A DNA stretch of 47,240 bases. Origin: Candidatus Edwardsiibacteriota bacterium (GTDB taxonomy: Bacteria; Edwardsbacteria; AC1; EtOH8). This document shows, in pieces, positions 29,746 to 39,429 of this stretch (positions are counted from its first letter, which is position 1; each line of letters opens with the position of its first letter). The stretch is taken from positions 1 through 47,240 of the forward strand of contig JALOPJ010000002.1 of assembly GCA_025453955.1 (NCBI GenBank). Direction: 5' to 3'. The notes below the pieces were generated by a model that was not told where the DNA came from, did not search any database, and was given only the letters and a program-made list of their open reading frames with translations. Position numbers and translations under genes: made by a program.

Positions 29746-31496
29746 TCCGCAGCCTGCGCGCCAAGCTGACCGTCTACGGCCTGCTGTCGCTGCTGCTGGT
29801 GTTCGCCGCGCTGGGCCTGTTCCTGGCGCTCGACGCCCGCCACTACCTGCTGCGGCTGGCGGCCGAGGAGATGCGGGAGCAGGCGCTGCTGCTGGGCCAG
29901 CAGTACGAATCCCTGCTGGCCAAGGGGCGCGCATCCGATTCATTGCAGGCGTTCACGCTGGCGCAATCAGGACTGCTGGGGAAGCGGATCAGCATCATCG
30001 ACCGCAGCGGCGCGGTGGTCAGCGACTCGGACATCCGGTCGGCCGACATCGGTGCGATGGACAACCACCTGGTCCGGCCGGAGATCCTCCGGTCCAACGC
30101 CGAGGGCTGGGGCTATGCCATGCGCTACAGCAGGACGCTGCGGCAGGACATGATCTATCTGGCCGTGTCCCTGAAGCAGGACGGCACGGTGTGGGGGTAC
30201 TGCCGCATCGCCTGGCCCTGGCAGCGGTTCATCCGGTTCCAGCGGCGGCTGGTGGTCAGCCTGGTGATCGCGCTGGCCGCGGCGGTGCTGCTGCTGCTGG
30301 CCTCGACCAGCCTGATCTGGGACCCCGCCGCCCGGGCGATCAAGCGTACCGGCGCCGTGGCCCAGCGGATCGCGGCGGGCGAATTCCAGGCGCGGGCATC
30401 CATCAGCGACGGGCCGGCCGAAACGATGCAGATCGCCCGTTCGCTCAACGCCATGGCCGAATCCTGGGAGCAAGCGGCCGGCAGATTACGGGAGAAGACC
30501 GCCCAGCTGGAGTCGATCCTGGGCGGCATGAGCGAGGGCGTCGTTGTGATCGGGCCGGAGGGGAAGGTGGTGCTGGCCAATCCGGCGGCGGCGGCGATGA
30601 TGGGGACCGACCGGGAGGGCGCGCCCGGGAAGCTGCTGCTGGAGCTGATCCGGTTGCCGCAGATGGAACAGCTGGTCAGCGGTGACCGCGACCGGGTGGA
30701 GATCGAGATCAACGGCAGGATCCTGCTGGCGCACGCGTCGCGCTCTGACGACCCGGCAATCGGACAGGTGCTGGTGCTGCTGGACATCACCGACATCCGG
30801 CGGTTGGAGGGCCTGCGGCGCGACTTCGTGGCCAACGTGTCGCACGAGCTGAAGACGCCGCTGTCGGCCGTGGTCGGGTACGCCGAGGCGCTGCGGGACG
30901 GGGCCAAGGACGTCCCGGCCCAGCGCGACGACTTCCTGGAGCGGATCGAGCGGCAGGCGGGGCGGATGACCAAGATCGTCAACGACCTGCTCGACCTGAC
31001 AGGGCTGGAGACCGGGAGCATCCGGCTCGACCGGCAACCGCTCGTGGTGCGCCAGCTGATCGACCGGGCGCTGGACGCCGTGGCTCCGCAGGTCCGCGGC
31101 CGGGGCCTGCGGGTGGCGCTGCCGGACGGTCCCGCGCTGGGCCTGACGATCGCGGCGGACGAGGGGCGGATCACCACGGCGCTGGTCAACCTGCTGGACA
31201 ACGCCGCCAAGTTCGCGCCCGCGGGGTCGACGATCACCGTCAGCGCCGCGGCCGTGCCCGGCGGCGTGAAGCTGGCGGTGAGCGACCAGGGGCCGGGCAT
31301 CCCGGCCGAGCACCTGCCCCGGCTGTTCGAGCGGTTCTACCGCGTCGACCGATCGCGGTCGCGCGAGCTGGGCGGCACCGGGCTGGGGCTGTCGATCGTC
31401 AAGCACGTGGCCGAGACGCACGGCGGCTCGGCCGGCGTCGAGAGCGAGCCGGGCAAGGGCAGCACCTTCTGGATCGTCGTCCCGGCGGCGCCGTGA
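29742..31496 (+). CDS. phoR: PhoR-type sensor histidine kinase (TM-HAMP-PAS-HisKA-HATPase)
   Basis: GTG start overlapping the phoB stop; FVANVSHELKTPLSAVVGYAEAL; GTGLGLSIVKHVAETHGG. Confidence 0.92.
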   Translation: MIRSLRAKLTVYGLLSLLLVFAALGLFLALDARHYLLRLAAEEMREQALLLGQQYESLLAKGRASDSLQAFTLAQSGLLGKRISIIDRSGAVVSDSDIRSADIGAMDNHLVRPEILRSNAEGWGYAMRYSRTLRQDMIYLAVSLKQDGTVWGYCRIAWPWQRFIRFQRRLVVSLVIALAAAVLLLLASTSLIWDPAARAIKRTGAVAQRIAAGEFQARASISDGPAETMQIARSLNAMAESWEQAAGRLREKTAQLESILGGMSEGVVVIGPEGKVVLANPAAAAMMGTDREGAPGKLLLELIRLPQMEQLVSGDRDRVEIEINGRILLAHASRSDDPAIGQVLVLLDITDIRRLEGLRRDFVANVSHELKTPLSAVVGYAEALRDGAKDVPAQRDDFLERIERQAGRMTKIVNDLLDLTGLETGSIRLDRQPLVVRQLIDRALDAVAPQVRGRGLRVALPDGPALGLTIAADEGRITTALVNLLDNAAKFAPAGSTITVSAAAVPGGVKLAVSDQGPGIPAEHLPRLFERFYRVDRSRSRELGGTGLGLSIVKHVAETHGGSAGVESEPGKGSTFWIVVPAAP

Positions 31497-31508
31497 AGCG
31501 GGCAAACG

Positions 31509-31537
31509 AAAAGACCCTGCCGCCGGCAGGGTCTTGC
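31509..31537. terminator. Bidirectional terminator between phoR and tRNA-Glu
   Basis: AAGACCCTGCCGCCGGCAGGGTCTT. Confidence 0.7.
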
Positions 31538-31540
31538 TAT

Positions 31541-31616
31541 TGGTAGCGCTACGGGGAATCGAACCCCGGTTTGATGGCTGAGAACCATCCGTCCTAGGCC
31601 ACTAGACGATAGCGCC
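31541..31616 (-). tRNA. tRNA-Glu (anticodon CTC), CCA encoded
   Basis: GGCGCTATCGTCTAGTGGCCTAGGACGGATGGTTCTCAGCCATCAAACCGGGGTTCGATTCCCCGTAGCGCTACCA folds as a cloverleaf. Confidence 0.95.
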
Positions 31617-31637
31617 GTATGTCCCGAACCACCCAAT

Positions 31638-31665
31638 TTTATACCATTTGCCCCGTCGCTGTCAA
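31638..31665 (-). promoter_or_regulatory. Sigma70-type promoter for tRNA-Glu
   Basis: Reverse strand TTGACA-16 nt-TATAAA. Confidence 0.65.
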
Positions 31666-31699
31666 GCCCCTCGTGCCGGGGCCGTTTTTTTTATCGCAA

Positions 31700-31728
31700 T
31701 TGACAAACAACGCGGTTTCAGGTATAAT
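31700..31728 (+). promoter_or_regulatory. Perfect-consensus sigma70 promoter for tRNA-Gln
   Basis: TTGACA-17 nt-TATAAT. Confidence 0.8.
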
Positions 31729-31747
31729 TGCACTTTACGGCCATAAC

Positions 31748-31822
<75 letters not shown>

Positions 31823-31868
31823 TGAGAACGATGAAGCCCTTCGGCTGCCAAGCCGATGGGCTTTGCCG

Positions 31869-32741
31869 TTACCGGTCATGCGGTTTGACCATCACCGACA
31901 GGCCGATGGGCAGCCCGGGCCGGTCGGGCCGGAACCGCATGACCACTTCCTGATAGGTGGCCGACTGCCGTTGCTTCGGATCCTCCGTCTGCAGGGAACG
32001 GGAACGCAGGTAACGGGCCTGCGACCGGACGCGCGCCGTGCCGACCGGTTCGCCGGTCTCGGCGTTGAACACCCGGTAAGTCCGGAGCGTGTCGAGGCGG
32101 CCGATCCACAGCGTCTCCAGGTCGCAGACCAGCTCCAGCTCGGGCGGGCCGATGATGATCCTGTCCCGGTCGGCGGGCGTGAACTGCTCGCCGGGCCTCA
32201 GGTCGAGCTTGTACACGACCCCGTCGATCGGGGCGGCCACCACCTTCTGCCTGAGCTGGGCGTCGGCCAGCGCGGCCTGCCGGATGCGGACCGTGATATC
32301 GGCGTCGTCCAGCCGCTGCTTCAGCTTCAGCTGGGTGTACTCGGCCTCGGTGATGCCGCCCGACGGCAGCAGCGCCTCGTTGCGGCGGAGGTTCTCGGCG
32401 CTGATGGCCGCGGCGCGCCGGCTGTACTCGATCTGGGCGTCGGTGACATCATGCTGGGCGCGCTCGACCGCGTCGTCCAGCAGGCAGAGCGGCTGCCCGG
32501 CGCGGACCGCCCGGCCCTCGGCGGCCATGATTCGCCTGACGGTCCCCGCCACGGCGGGCGCCACCGCGACCGGCTTGCCGGCCGGCTGGACCAGGCCGTA
32601 CATCACCAGCGGGGCCCGGTTCAGGTCGGGCGCGGCGGCCGCGGGGTACCGCTTCCCCGCCCGGCCGATGGCCGACACGATGAATATGACCAGCAGGACG
32701 ACGGCGGCCGCGGCCGCGACGGGAAGGAGTTTCTTACGCAT
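31869..32741 (-). CDS. HlyD/DevB-type periplasmic adaptor of an ABC exporter
   Basis: N-terminal TM; VAVAPAVAGTVRRIMAAEGRAVRAGQPLCLLDD; KVVAAPIDGVVYKLDLRPGEQF. Confidence 0.85.
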   Translation of the reverse strand: MRKKLLPVAAAAAVVLLVIFIVSAIGRAGKRYPAAAAPDLNRAPLVMYGLVQPAGKPVAVAPAVAGTVRRIMAAEGRAVRAGQPLCLLDDAVERAQHDVTDAQIEYSRRAAAISAENLRRNEALLPSGGITEAEYTQLKLKQRLDDADITVRIRQAALADAQLRQKVVAAPIDGVVYKLDLRPGEQFTPADRDRIIIGPPELELVCDLETLWIGRLDTLRTYRVFNAETGEPVGTARVRSQARYLRSRSLQTEDPKQRQSATYQEVVMRFRPDRPGLPIGLSVMVKPHDR

Positions 32742-33456
32742 CGGCGCTCGCATCGGTTGTGTGCTTGGTCCCGGTGTCGGTCGCGATCCTGCCGTCGACC
32801 AGCTGCACCAGGCGGTCGGCGTAGGGGAAGACGCGCGGGTCATGGGTGACCAGGATGACGGCCCGTCCCTCGGTCGACAGCCGTTTCAGGGTCTTGAGCA
32901 CGATGGCGCTGCTTTCCACGTCCAGGGCCGAGGTCGGCTCGTCGCACAGGATCAGCTCGGGGTCGTTGACCAGGGCCCGGGCGATGGCCACCCGCTGTTT
33001 CTGGCCGCCCGAGAGCTTGCTGACGTTGATGTCCCAGAAATCGGCCATGCCGAGGGTGTCCAGCGCCTCCTGGGCGCGGCGCCGCGCCGCCGCGGTGACG
33101 GCGCCCCCCTGCACGGCCGCCGCCATCAGGGCGTTCTCGGCCACGCTCAGCGCCGGGATCAGGGCGGCGTTCTGGAACACGAAGCCGAAGTGCCGCAGCC
33201 GCAGCGTCGCCCGCAGGTCCTCGGTCGCCCCGGCCACGTCCTGCTCCCCGATCAGCACCCGGCCCTGCGACGGCCGCTGGATCAGCGCCATGATGGTCAG
33301 CAGCGTGGTCTTGCCGCTGCCCGACGGCCCGGAGATGATGGTCAGCTCGCTGCGGTGCACCGACAGGTCCAGCGGGAAGAGCACGCGCCGGTTCTGGCGG
33401 CCGTCGTGGAAATCGCGCGCCACCCGCTGCAGCTGGATGACCGGGGCCGGCCTCAC
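32734..33456 (-). CDS. ABC exporter ATPase (DevA/LolD/MacB-like)
   Basis: [51 protein letters not shown]. Confidence 0.92.
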   Translation of the reverse strand: MRPAPVIQLQRVARDFHDGRQNRRVLFPLDLSVHRSELTIISGPSGSGKTTLLTIMALIQRPSQGRVLIGEQDVAGATEDLRATLRLRHFGFVFQNAALIPALSVAENALMAAAVQGGAVTAAARRRAQEALDTLGMADFWDINVSKLSGGQKQRVAIARALVNDPELILCDEPTSALDVESSAIVLKTLKRLSTEGRAVILVTHDPRVFPYADRLVQLVDGRIATDTGTKHTTDASADA

Positions 33457-33466
33457 GCTCGCTCCA

Positions 33467-34564
33467 TCATCGGAACGCGCTGGCGGGCTCGATCTTCACC
33501 GCCCGCCGCATCGCCAGCAGCGACCCCAGCAGGCAGAGCAGCAGCGTCGCTGCGGCCAGCGCCGGGCCCACCAGCCACGGCAGGGAGACCGGCAGCGCCG
33601 ATTCGCGCGTGCCGGACAGGAACCCGGCCAGCAGCAGGAACCCCAGCAGGATGCCGATCGCCGCGATGTACAGCGACTGCAGGAACACGATGTACAGCAC
33701 GTCGCGCCGCCGGGCGCCGAGCACGCGCAGCATGGCGTAGTCCTGGGACTTGGAGATCACGTTGGTGTACATCGTCAGCGCGATGATCACCAGGCCGACC
33801 AGGGCGGCGATCAGCGTGGTGAACCCGAAGCTGGTGCCGATGCCGCTGTTCTTGAGGTAATACAGCTTCGTGCTGCGCGACAGGTCCGCCGTGGCAAACA
33901 CCTCCGCCCGCGGCAGGATGCCCCGCAGCAGCGCGACCATCCCGACGGCGTCCCTGCCGGGCGACAGCCCGATCAGCAGCGCGGTGCAGCGGTCCCCGCC
34001 GCTGCCGGCGATCTCGCGGGCCTTGGCGATCGAGCAGTACAGCAGGGTGCCCCCGAAACCGCGCAGCCCGGTGGTGACCGCCGCCACCCTCACCCGCTTG
34101 CCGTTGATCTCCAGCGCGTCGCCGACCCCCGGATACCCCAGTTCGGGCAGCTCCAGCTTGTCGACCGTCACCGCCTCGGGATCGAGCAGGTCGGCGATCG
34201 AGCCCTGCGCGAAACGGTTTGGTCCCCCGGCCAGCCGCGGCGGGTTGCAGCCGACCACCTGCACGCCGATGGTGTTGCCGTCGCGGCGCCGGAGCTGTCC
34301 GGCCGTGATCACGACCGGCTCGACCCACGCCACGCCGTCGACGCCGGCGACGCGGTCGCGCCAGGACAGCGGGATGGACCCTGCGGCGTTGATGTTCTCT
34401 GTGTTCCTGGCCAGCACCCAGGCGTCGGCCCCGCTGGTATCGGCGATGCTGGACATGAAGCCGGTCAGACCGAAGAAGATCGCCAGCTGCTGTCCCACCA
34501 GGAACACGATGGCGATCACGCCGGCCACCGAACCCAGGGCGGTGGCCCGGTCGTGGAACAGCAT
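33467..34564 (-). CDS. FtsX/DevC-like ABC exporter permease
   Basis: MLFHDRATALGSVAGVIAIVFLVGQQLAIFFGL...ALTMYTNVISKSQDYAMLRVLGARRRDVLYIVFLQSLYIAAIGILLGF. Confidence 0.87.
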   Translation of the reverse strand: MLFHDRATALGSVAGVIAIVFLVGQQLAIFFGLTGFMSSIADTSGADAWVLARNTENINAAGSIPLSWRDRVAGVDGVAWVEPVVITAGQLRRRDGNTIGVQVVGCNPPRLAGGPNRFAQGSIADLLDPEAVTVDKLELPELGYPGVGDALEINGKRVRVAAVTTGLRGFGGTLLYCSIAKAREIAGSGGDRCTALLIGLSPGRDAVGMVALLRGILPRAEVFATADLSRSTKLYYLKNSGIGTSFGFTTLIAALVGLVIIALTMYTNVISKSQDYAMLRVLGARRRDVLYIVFLQSLYIAAIGILLGFLLLAGFLSGTRESALPVSLPWLVGPALAAATLLLCLLGSLLAMRRAVKIEPASAFR

Positions 34565-34580
34565 CTTCAGGGCGGCCGCC

Positions 34581-35663
34581 CTACGCACCGCGCCCCCCCC
34601 GCTCCAGCAGCGCGTGCGCCTGGGCGAAGGTGGCCGGCACGCCGTCGCACCACCGCCCCAGCAGGGCCCCGATCCGGGCCGGCCCGCCGGCCAGCAGCAG
34701 CGTGGCGGGCAGGGCATCGCGGACCGCGCCCGCCAGCTCGGCGAAGGCGGGCAGGAATGCCGTCATCCGCACCGAGACCAGGATCGCATATGGCCGCGCG
34801 GCGGCGAGCGCCTTGACCAAATCGGGCTGCGGCATGCTGGCGCCAAGGAACAACGGGTTCCAGCCGCGGCACCCGAGGTATCGCGCCAGCAGTTCCCCAC
34901 TCAACGCATGGACATCGCCGGGCACGCAGGTGATCGCCGCGGTCTTTCTCCGCGACGGTTCGGGACGGCATGCCGCGAACATCTGGCTCGCGACCTGCGA
35001 CAGGTTGCCTGTCGCCAGGTGCTCATCGGCCACCGAGATCGATGAGCCGCTCCAGCGCCGTCCGATCTCGGCCAATACCGGCATCAGCAACTGGTCGACC
35101 AGGTGATCGATCGGGCGCTTCCCGACAGCGGCGCGGGCGAGGGCCAGGGCGTCGTCGGCCCGGTTCTCCAGCAACGACTGCAGGAACCCCGACTGCTCCG
35201 GGCTCAGCGCTGGATCATCCTGCCGCAGCCGGAGGAACAACTCGTCGATCCGCGCTGCCAGCCACTGCAACGGGGCAACCAGTTCCGCGGCATCGGGCGT
35301 TCGCAGCGTCGCATGGATGGCGATCACCCAGGCCTGCAGCATCCGTCGCAGGAACCGGGCGTCCAGCCCGCGCCCGGCAAATGAGCGCGCCAGGTCGGCA
35401 GCTTCGCCGAGCAGGACATCCTGCAGGCCGAACTGGTAGACCGCCGCCATGGTCCGCCCGAAGTACGGCTGCAGCTCGAGGATGAAATCGAGCCGGCCCG
35501 CTCCCGCGCCGTCCCTGCTCGCACGGGCATCAATGGCAAGCGCCTCGCACACGATCGCCTGCAGTTCGGGAAGCCGCTCAACGAAGTGGCGTACCGTCTG
35601 GGCGTCAAGCGGCGGCGCTGCCGCGATCGGGTCTTCCGGAGCAATCAAATGGGCCTGGCTCAT
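34581..35663 (-). CDS. Cobalamin (B12)-binding domain protein, no HTH recognised
   Basis: ISVADEHLATGNLSQVASQMF cap; CVPGDVHALSGELLARYLGCRGWNPLFLGASMPQPDLVKAL; LLLAGGPA. Confidence 0.8.
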   Translation of the reverse strand: MSQAHLIAPEDPIAAAPPLDAQTVRHFVERLPELQAIVCEALAIDARASRDGAGAGRLDFILELQPYFGRTMAAVYQFGLQDVLLGEAADLARSFAGRGLDARFLRRMLQAWVIAIHATLRTPDAAELVAPLQWLAARIDELFLRLRQDDPALSPEQSGFLQSLLENRADDALALARAAVGKRPIDHLVDQLLMPVLAEIGRRWSGSSISVADEHLATGNLSQVASQMFAACRPEPSRRKTAAITCVPGDVHALSGELLARYLGCRGWNPLFLGASMPQPDLVKALAAARPYAILVSVRMTAFLPAFAELAGAVRDALPATLLLAGGPARIGALLGRWCDGVPATFAQAHALLERGGRGA

Positions 35664-35732
35664 GGATCGGACGATGATGCCCTTAGGGAGCGGCGGTAAT
35701 GGTCGGCCTGTTCTTCAACCGCTTGATGCTGA

Positions 35733-35761
35733 ATTGTAAACGATTATCCGGCTGATTGCAA
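35733..35761 (-). promoter_or_regulatory. Sigma70-like promoter for the B12-binding/exporter operon
   Basis: Reverse strand TTGCAA-17 nt-TACAAT. Confidence 0.5.
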
Positions 35762-35947
35762 GTAGACTCAGCGCAACATAGACACATTCAACCGGTCCTC
35801 ATCGATGAACCACGCCTCGATCATGGGAGGGGCTGATGAGAACGGATGTTGGGTTCGTCATTGCGTTCGCGGATCGGGAATCTGGAGATAGCCGCCATGC
35901 CCGCGGACTGCGGTTCGGACCAGCTCCACGGTGTCCAGAGAGGGATG

Positions 35948-35984
35948 CGAGGAAGAGGCAACCCGATGGGTTGCCTCTTCCTCG
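35948..35984. terminator. Perfect 17-bp stem hairpin
   Basis: CGAGGAAGAGGCAACCC-GAT-GGGTTGCCTCTTCCTCG. Confidence 0.65.
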
Positions 35985-36013
35985 TTGCTGCGGGCGGCGC
36001 GGTCACGGCGCTG

Positions 36014-36421
36014 TCATGCCCGTTCCGCCGCTTGGATCGAACCGCCGGGGTCCAAGCCCTCCCTGGGGACCGTCCGGAGCAGGAGCAGGTGGATGCTGAC
36101 GCCGATGCCGACTGCCAGCAGGAGGATCCGGATGATCAGCGTGTCAAGCAAGAGCGCCGATGCTGCCAGCGATGCCCAGAGGATCGTGATGGAACAGACC
36201 TTCGTGGCCGGCGTGACAGCCCGATACGCCACGTAGGCCCTCAGGTGCGCGCCGCAGAGCCTGTTGCCCAGCAACCAGCGGTGGAGCCGCTCCGAGCTGC
36301 GGGCGAAGCAGTACAGCGCCAGCAGCAGGAACGGGGTGGCCGGGAGCAGCGGCAGGAACAACCCCGCCGCCCCCAGCCCCGTCGCGGCCAGCCCGCAGGC
36401 GGCCAGCAGCCGTCGTTTCAT
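36014..36421 (-). CDS. DUF454 (YbaN-like) membrane protein
   Basis: GAAGLFLPLLPATPFLLLALYCFARSSERLHRWLLGNRLCGAHLRAY. Confidence 0.85.
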   Translation of the reverse strand: MKRRLLAACGLAATGLGAAGLFLPLLPATPFLLLALYCFARSSERLHRWLLGNRLCGAHLRAYVAYRAVTPATKVCSITILWASLAASALLLDTLIIRILLLAVGIGVSIHLLLLRTVPREGLDPGGSIQAAERA

Positions 36422-36445
36422 GGCCGGTGCCGCGAGAATGAAACT

Positions 36446-37876
36446 TTACCTGCCTCCCAGCGCTTTCCGCACACCCTCGGCATAGGCGGGGTCCGCCTTC
36501 TGGAAATGCTCCAGCTGCCGTTCGACGATCTCCTTGGGTACGCCCTGCATCGACCCGGCGATCGCCTTGTGCAGCCGGTCACGTTCCGCTTGCGGCATCA
36601 GCCGGTAGAGGTCGCCGGCCTGGGTGAAGTCGTCGTTGCCCGCGCGGCGATCGTAGCGGTCGGCGTCCCCGCTGATGCGCAGCGGCGGCTCCTTGAACCG
36701 CGGGTCCTCCACCGGGCCGTCGAAGCTGTTGGGCTCGTAGTTGACGGCGCCGCCGCCGTTGCCGTCGAACCGCATCGCGCCGTCCTTGTAGTAGGTGTCG
36801 ACCGCGCAGCGCGGCCTGTTCACCGGCAGGCTCTGGTAGTTGACCCCCAGCCGGTAGCGCTGGGCGTCGGCGTAGGAGGTCATCCGCAGCTGCAGCATCT
36901 TGTCCGGGCTGTGGCCGATGCCGGGCGGCACGTCCTTGGGGCAGAAGGCCGCCTGCTCGACCTCGGCGAAGTAGTTCTCCGGGTTGCGGTTCAGCTCCAC
37001 CATCCCGACGTCGATCAGCGGATAATCCTTGTGCGGCCAGACCTTGGTGACGTCGAACGGGTGGTAGGGCACCTTCTCGGCGTCCAGCTCGGGCATGATC
37101 TGGACCTGCAGCTTCCACTTGGGGAAGTCGCCCCTGGCGATGGACTCGAACAGGTCGCGCTGGCTGCTCTCGCGGTCGGCGGCGATGACCCTGGCGGCCT
37201 CCTCCTCGGTCAGGCACTGGATGCCCTGCATGGTGCGGAAATGGAACTTGACCCAGTACCGCTCGTTCTTCTCATTGAACAGGCTGAAGGTGTGGCAGCC
37301 GAACCCGTGCATGTGGCGGAAGCTTCTGGGGATGCCGCGGTCCGAGAACAGGATGGTCACCTGGTGCACCGACTCCGGCGACAGCGACCAGAAGTCCCAG
37401 GCGGCGGTGGCGCTGCGCAGGTTGGTCCTGGGGTCGCGCTTCTGGGTGTGGATGAAGTCCGGGAACTTGTAGGGATCGCGGATGAAGAACACCGGGGTGT
37501 TGTTGCCCACGATGTCCCAGTTGCCCTCGGCGGTGTAGAACTTCATGGCGAACCCGCGGACGTCGCGTTCGGCGTCGGCCGCGCCCCGCTCCCCGGCCAC
37601 GGTGGAGAAGCGGAAGAAGCACTCGGTCCTGGTTCCGGGCTTGAAGACCGCGGCCCTGGTGTACTTGGTGATGTCGCCGCCGATGGTCAGGGTGCCGTAG
37701 GCGCCGGAGCCCTTGGCGTGCACCACCCGCTCCGGGATCCGCTCCCGGTTGAAATGGGCATGCTTCTCGAACAGCTGCCAGTCCTGCGCCAGCAGCGGCC
37801 CGCGCGGCCCGGCCGTCAGCGCGTTCTGGTTGTCGCCGACCGGTATCCCGGCGTCGGTTGTCAGCTTCTTCTTCAT
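36446..37876 (-). CDS. katA: Heme catalase (clade 3-like)
   Basis: [61 protein letters not shown]...[24 protein letters not shown]...[16 protein letters not shown]. Confidence 0.96.
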   Translation of the reverse strand: MKKKLTTDAGIPVGDNQNALTAGPRGPLLAQDWQLFEKHAHFNRERIPERVVHAKGSGAYGTLTIGGDITKYTRAAVFKPGTRTECFFRFSTVAGERGAADAERDVRGFAMKFYTAEGNWDIVGNNTPVFFIRDPYKFPDFIHTQKRDPRTNLRSATAAWDFWSLSPESVHQVTILFSDRGIPRSFRHMHGFGCHTFSLFNEKNERYWVKFHFRTMQGIQCLTEEEAARVIAADRESSQRDLFESIARGDFPKWKLQVQIMPELDAEKVPYHPFDVTKVWPHKDYPLIDVGMVELNRNPENYFAEVEQAAFCPKDVPPGIGHSPDKMLQLRMTSYADAQRYRLGVNYQSLPVNRPRCAVDTYYKDGAMRFDGNGGGAVNYEPNSFDGPVEDPRFKEPPLRISGDADRYDRRAGNDDFTQAGDLYRLMPQAERDRLHKAIAGSMQGVPKEIVERQLEHFQKADPAYAEGVRKALGGR

Positions 37877-38319
37877 TGGTTCCTACCTTTCTTGGTTGAT
37901 GGGCTCTTCAAGCGCTGGTTCTCTTTACTGCAGCGGGTACATAGGCCATAGAACTGGATGGTGTGCCCCTTGATGTCATGTCGTGTTTTCCGGCGAGCCT
38001 CAGCAGTGATCTCCGCATGGAGCGGCAGGTCGAGATCACTGACCGTGCAGCATTGCTCGCAAACGAAATGGCAGTGGTCTGATGTCGTGGCGTCGAAATG
38101 TTCGATCCCATCCCGCAAGGTTTTCCGTGCCAATCGCCCCTCCTCGACCAGAATCGCCAAGTTGCGGTAGACATTCCCTAGGCTCGCTGTCGGCGAATCA
38201 TGGCGCAGCCGGTCGTAGATCTGCAGGGCGGTGGGGTGGTCGTTCACCGCGGCCACCAGCTGCCAGATCAGTTCGCGCTGGCCGCTGTTGCGCCGGGCCT
38301 TTTTATTATTAGTAATCAT
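37873..38319 (-). CDS. perR: Fur-family regulator, PerR-like
   Basis: [53 protein letters not shown]...[18 protein letters not shown]...CTRC; overlaps katA start by ATGA. Confidence 0.88.
   Translation of the reverse strand: MITNNKKARRNSGQRELIWQLVAAVNDHPTALQIYDRLRHDSPTASLGNVYRNLAILVEEGRLARKTLRDGIEHFDATTSDHCHFVCEQCCTVSDLDLPLHAEITAEARRKTRHDIKGHTIQFYGLCTRCSKENQRLKSPSTKKGRNQ
38305..38319. promoter_or_regulatory. PerR/Fur-box-like palindrome overlapping the perR start codon
   Basis: ATTATTA-G-TAATCAT (7-1-7, one mismatch). Confidence 0.5.
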
Positions 38320-38457
38320 TCTTAATATTAATATATCATTTTCCGGGCGGTTTGTCAAGCGGCGGCCACGGTTTTATTGGGGATCGCCACGCTGCGGGAA
38401 AAGCTGAGGGCCGGCGCCTGCGCGTCGGCCCTCTCTCCCCGGAGAGCCCTGTCGCCT

Positions 38458-39342
38458 TCATCCCCGCTCCGCCAGCACCACGCCGGCCAGCACCACCGCG
38501 GTGCCGGCCACGAAGCGGACGGTGACGGCCTCCCGGAACACGATCCAGGCCAGGGCGGCGGCCACCACCGGCTGCAGGTTGGAGATCACCGCCACCTTGC
38601 TGGCCTCCATCCGCGACAGGGCCCAGGCCCAGATCAGGTAGGCCACCACCGAGGTCATCACCGCCAGGTACAGCACCGAGAAGACCCCCGTTCCGGTGAC
38701 CCGGCCGTAGTCCTGCCGCAGCATGAACGGCAGGCCCACCGGCAGGAACAGCAGCGCGCCCAGCGACAGCGAGATGCCGGTGACCTCCAGCGGCCGGTAG
38801 CGCCGCAGCAGCTTCTTGCTGTAGATGGTGTACACCGCCCAGGTGGCCACCGCCGCCAGCACCAGCAGGTCGCCGCCGATGGTCCGCCGCGCGAACGCCA
38901 GCCCCTTGTCGAACAGCACCAGCACCACGCCGGCGAACCCCAGCGCGATGCCCGCGACCTTGGGCCAGGTGGGCCGCTCGCCCAGGAACAGGCAGGACAG
39001 GAACAGCACCATCACCGGCGTCGAGGCGTAGAGCAGGGCGCCATGCGCGGCCGGCGCGTACTTCATGCCGTAGAGGAACAGCCCCTGGTTGAGCGGCACG
39101 CCCAGGGCCGCCAGCACCAGGAAATGCCGCCAGTCGGACCGGTCGAACCAGCGGGTGCCGAGGCGGGGGACCAGCAGCGCCGCGAAGATGGCGGCCGATA
39201 TCAGGAACCGGATGCAGCCCAGCGCGAAGGGCGAGAACTCCTGCAGCCCCAGCTTGACCACCAGGTAGGTGCTGCCGGTGATCAGCTGGGCGCCGGCCAT
39301 CACCCAGATCACCGGCGCGTTCGACCGCCCGGGGGCGCTCAT
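38458..39342 (-). CDS. EamA/DMT-family transporter
   Basis: Ten-TM repeat pattern: MAGAQLITGSTYLVVKLGLQEFSPFALGCIRFLISAAIF... Confidence 0.88.
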   Translation of the reverse strand: MSAPGRSNAPVIWVMAGAQLITGSTYLVVKLGLQEFSPFALGCIRFLISAAIFAALLVPRLGTRWFDRSDWRHFLVLAALGVPLNQGLFLYGMKYAPAAHGALLYASTPVMVLFLSCLFLGERPTWPKVAGIALGFAGVVLVLFDKGLAFARRTIGGDLLVLAAVATWAVYTIYSKKLLRRYRPLEVTGISLSLGALLFLPVGLPFMLRQDYGRVTGTGVFSVLYLAVMTSVVAYLIWAWALSRMEASKVAVISNLQPVVAAALAWIVFREAVTVRFVAGTAVVLAGVVLAERG

Positions 39343-39391
39343 GCCGGCACCGCCGTCGCCGGGAACGGGGCCGCGCCCGGCGATTTTGGGA

Positions 39392-39421
39392 TTGACATTG
39401 GATCGCTTTTCGTCATATCAT
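39392..39421 (+). promoter_or_regulatory. Sigma70 promoter immediately upstream of the PHP gene
   Basis: TTGACA-18 nt-TATCAT, -10 ends 8 nt before the ATG. Confidence 0.5.
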
Positions 39422-39429
39422 TATCTTCC

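Noticed and set aside
31638-31728. Divergent tRNA promoters as something unusual
   Set aside because: Strong consensus promoters are expected for tRNA genes; listed as features only.
31869-34564. DevBCA-like exporter as the dedicated exporter of the 45.5-kb GG-leader peptide
   Set aside because: It is 11 kb away, lacks a C39 peptidase domain and is in a separate operon; no basis for linking them.
35846-37951. 701-aa plus-strand ORF opposite katA/DUF454
   Set aside because: Antisense shadow of catalase; no domain.
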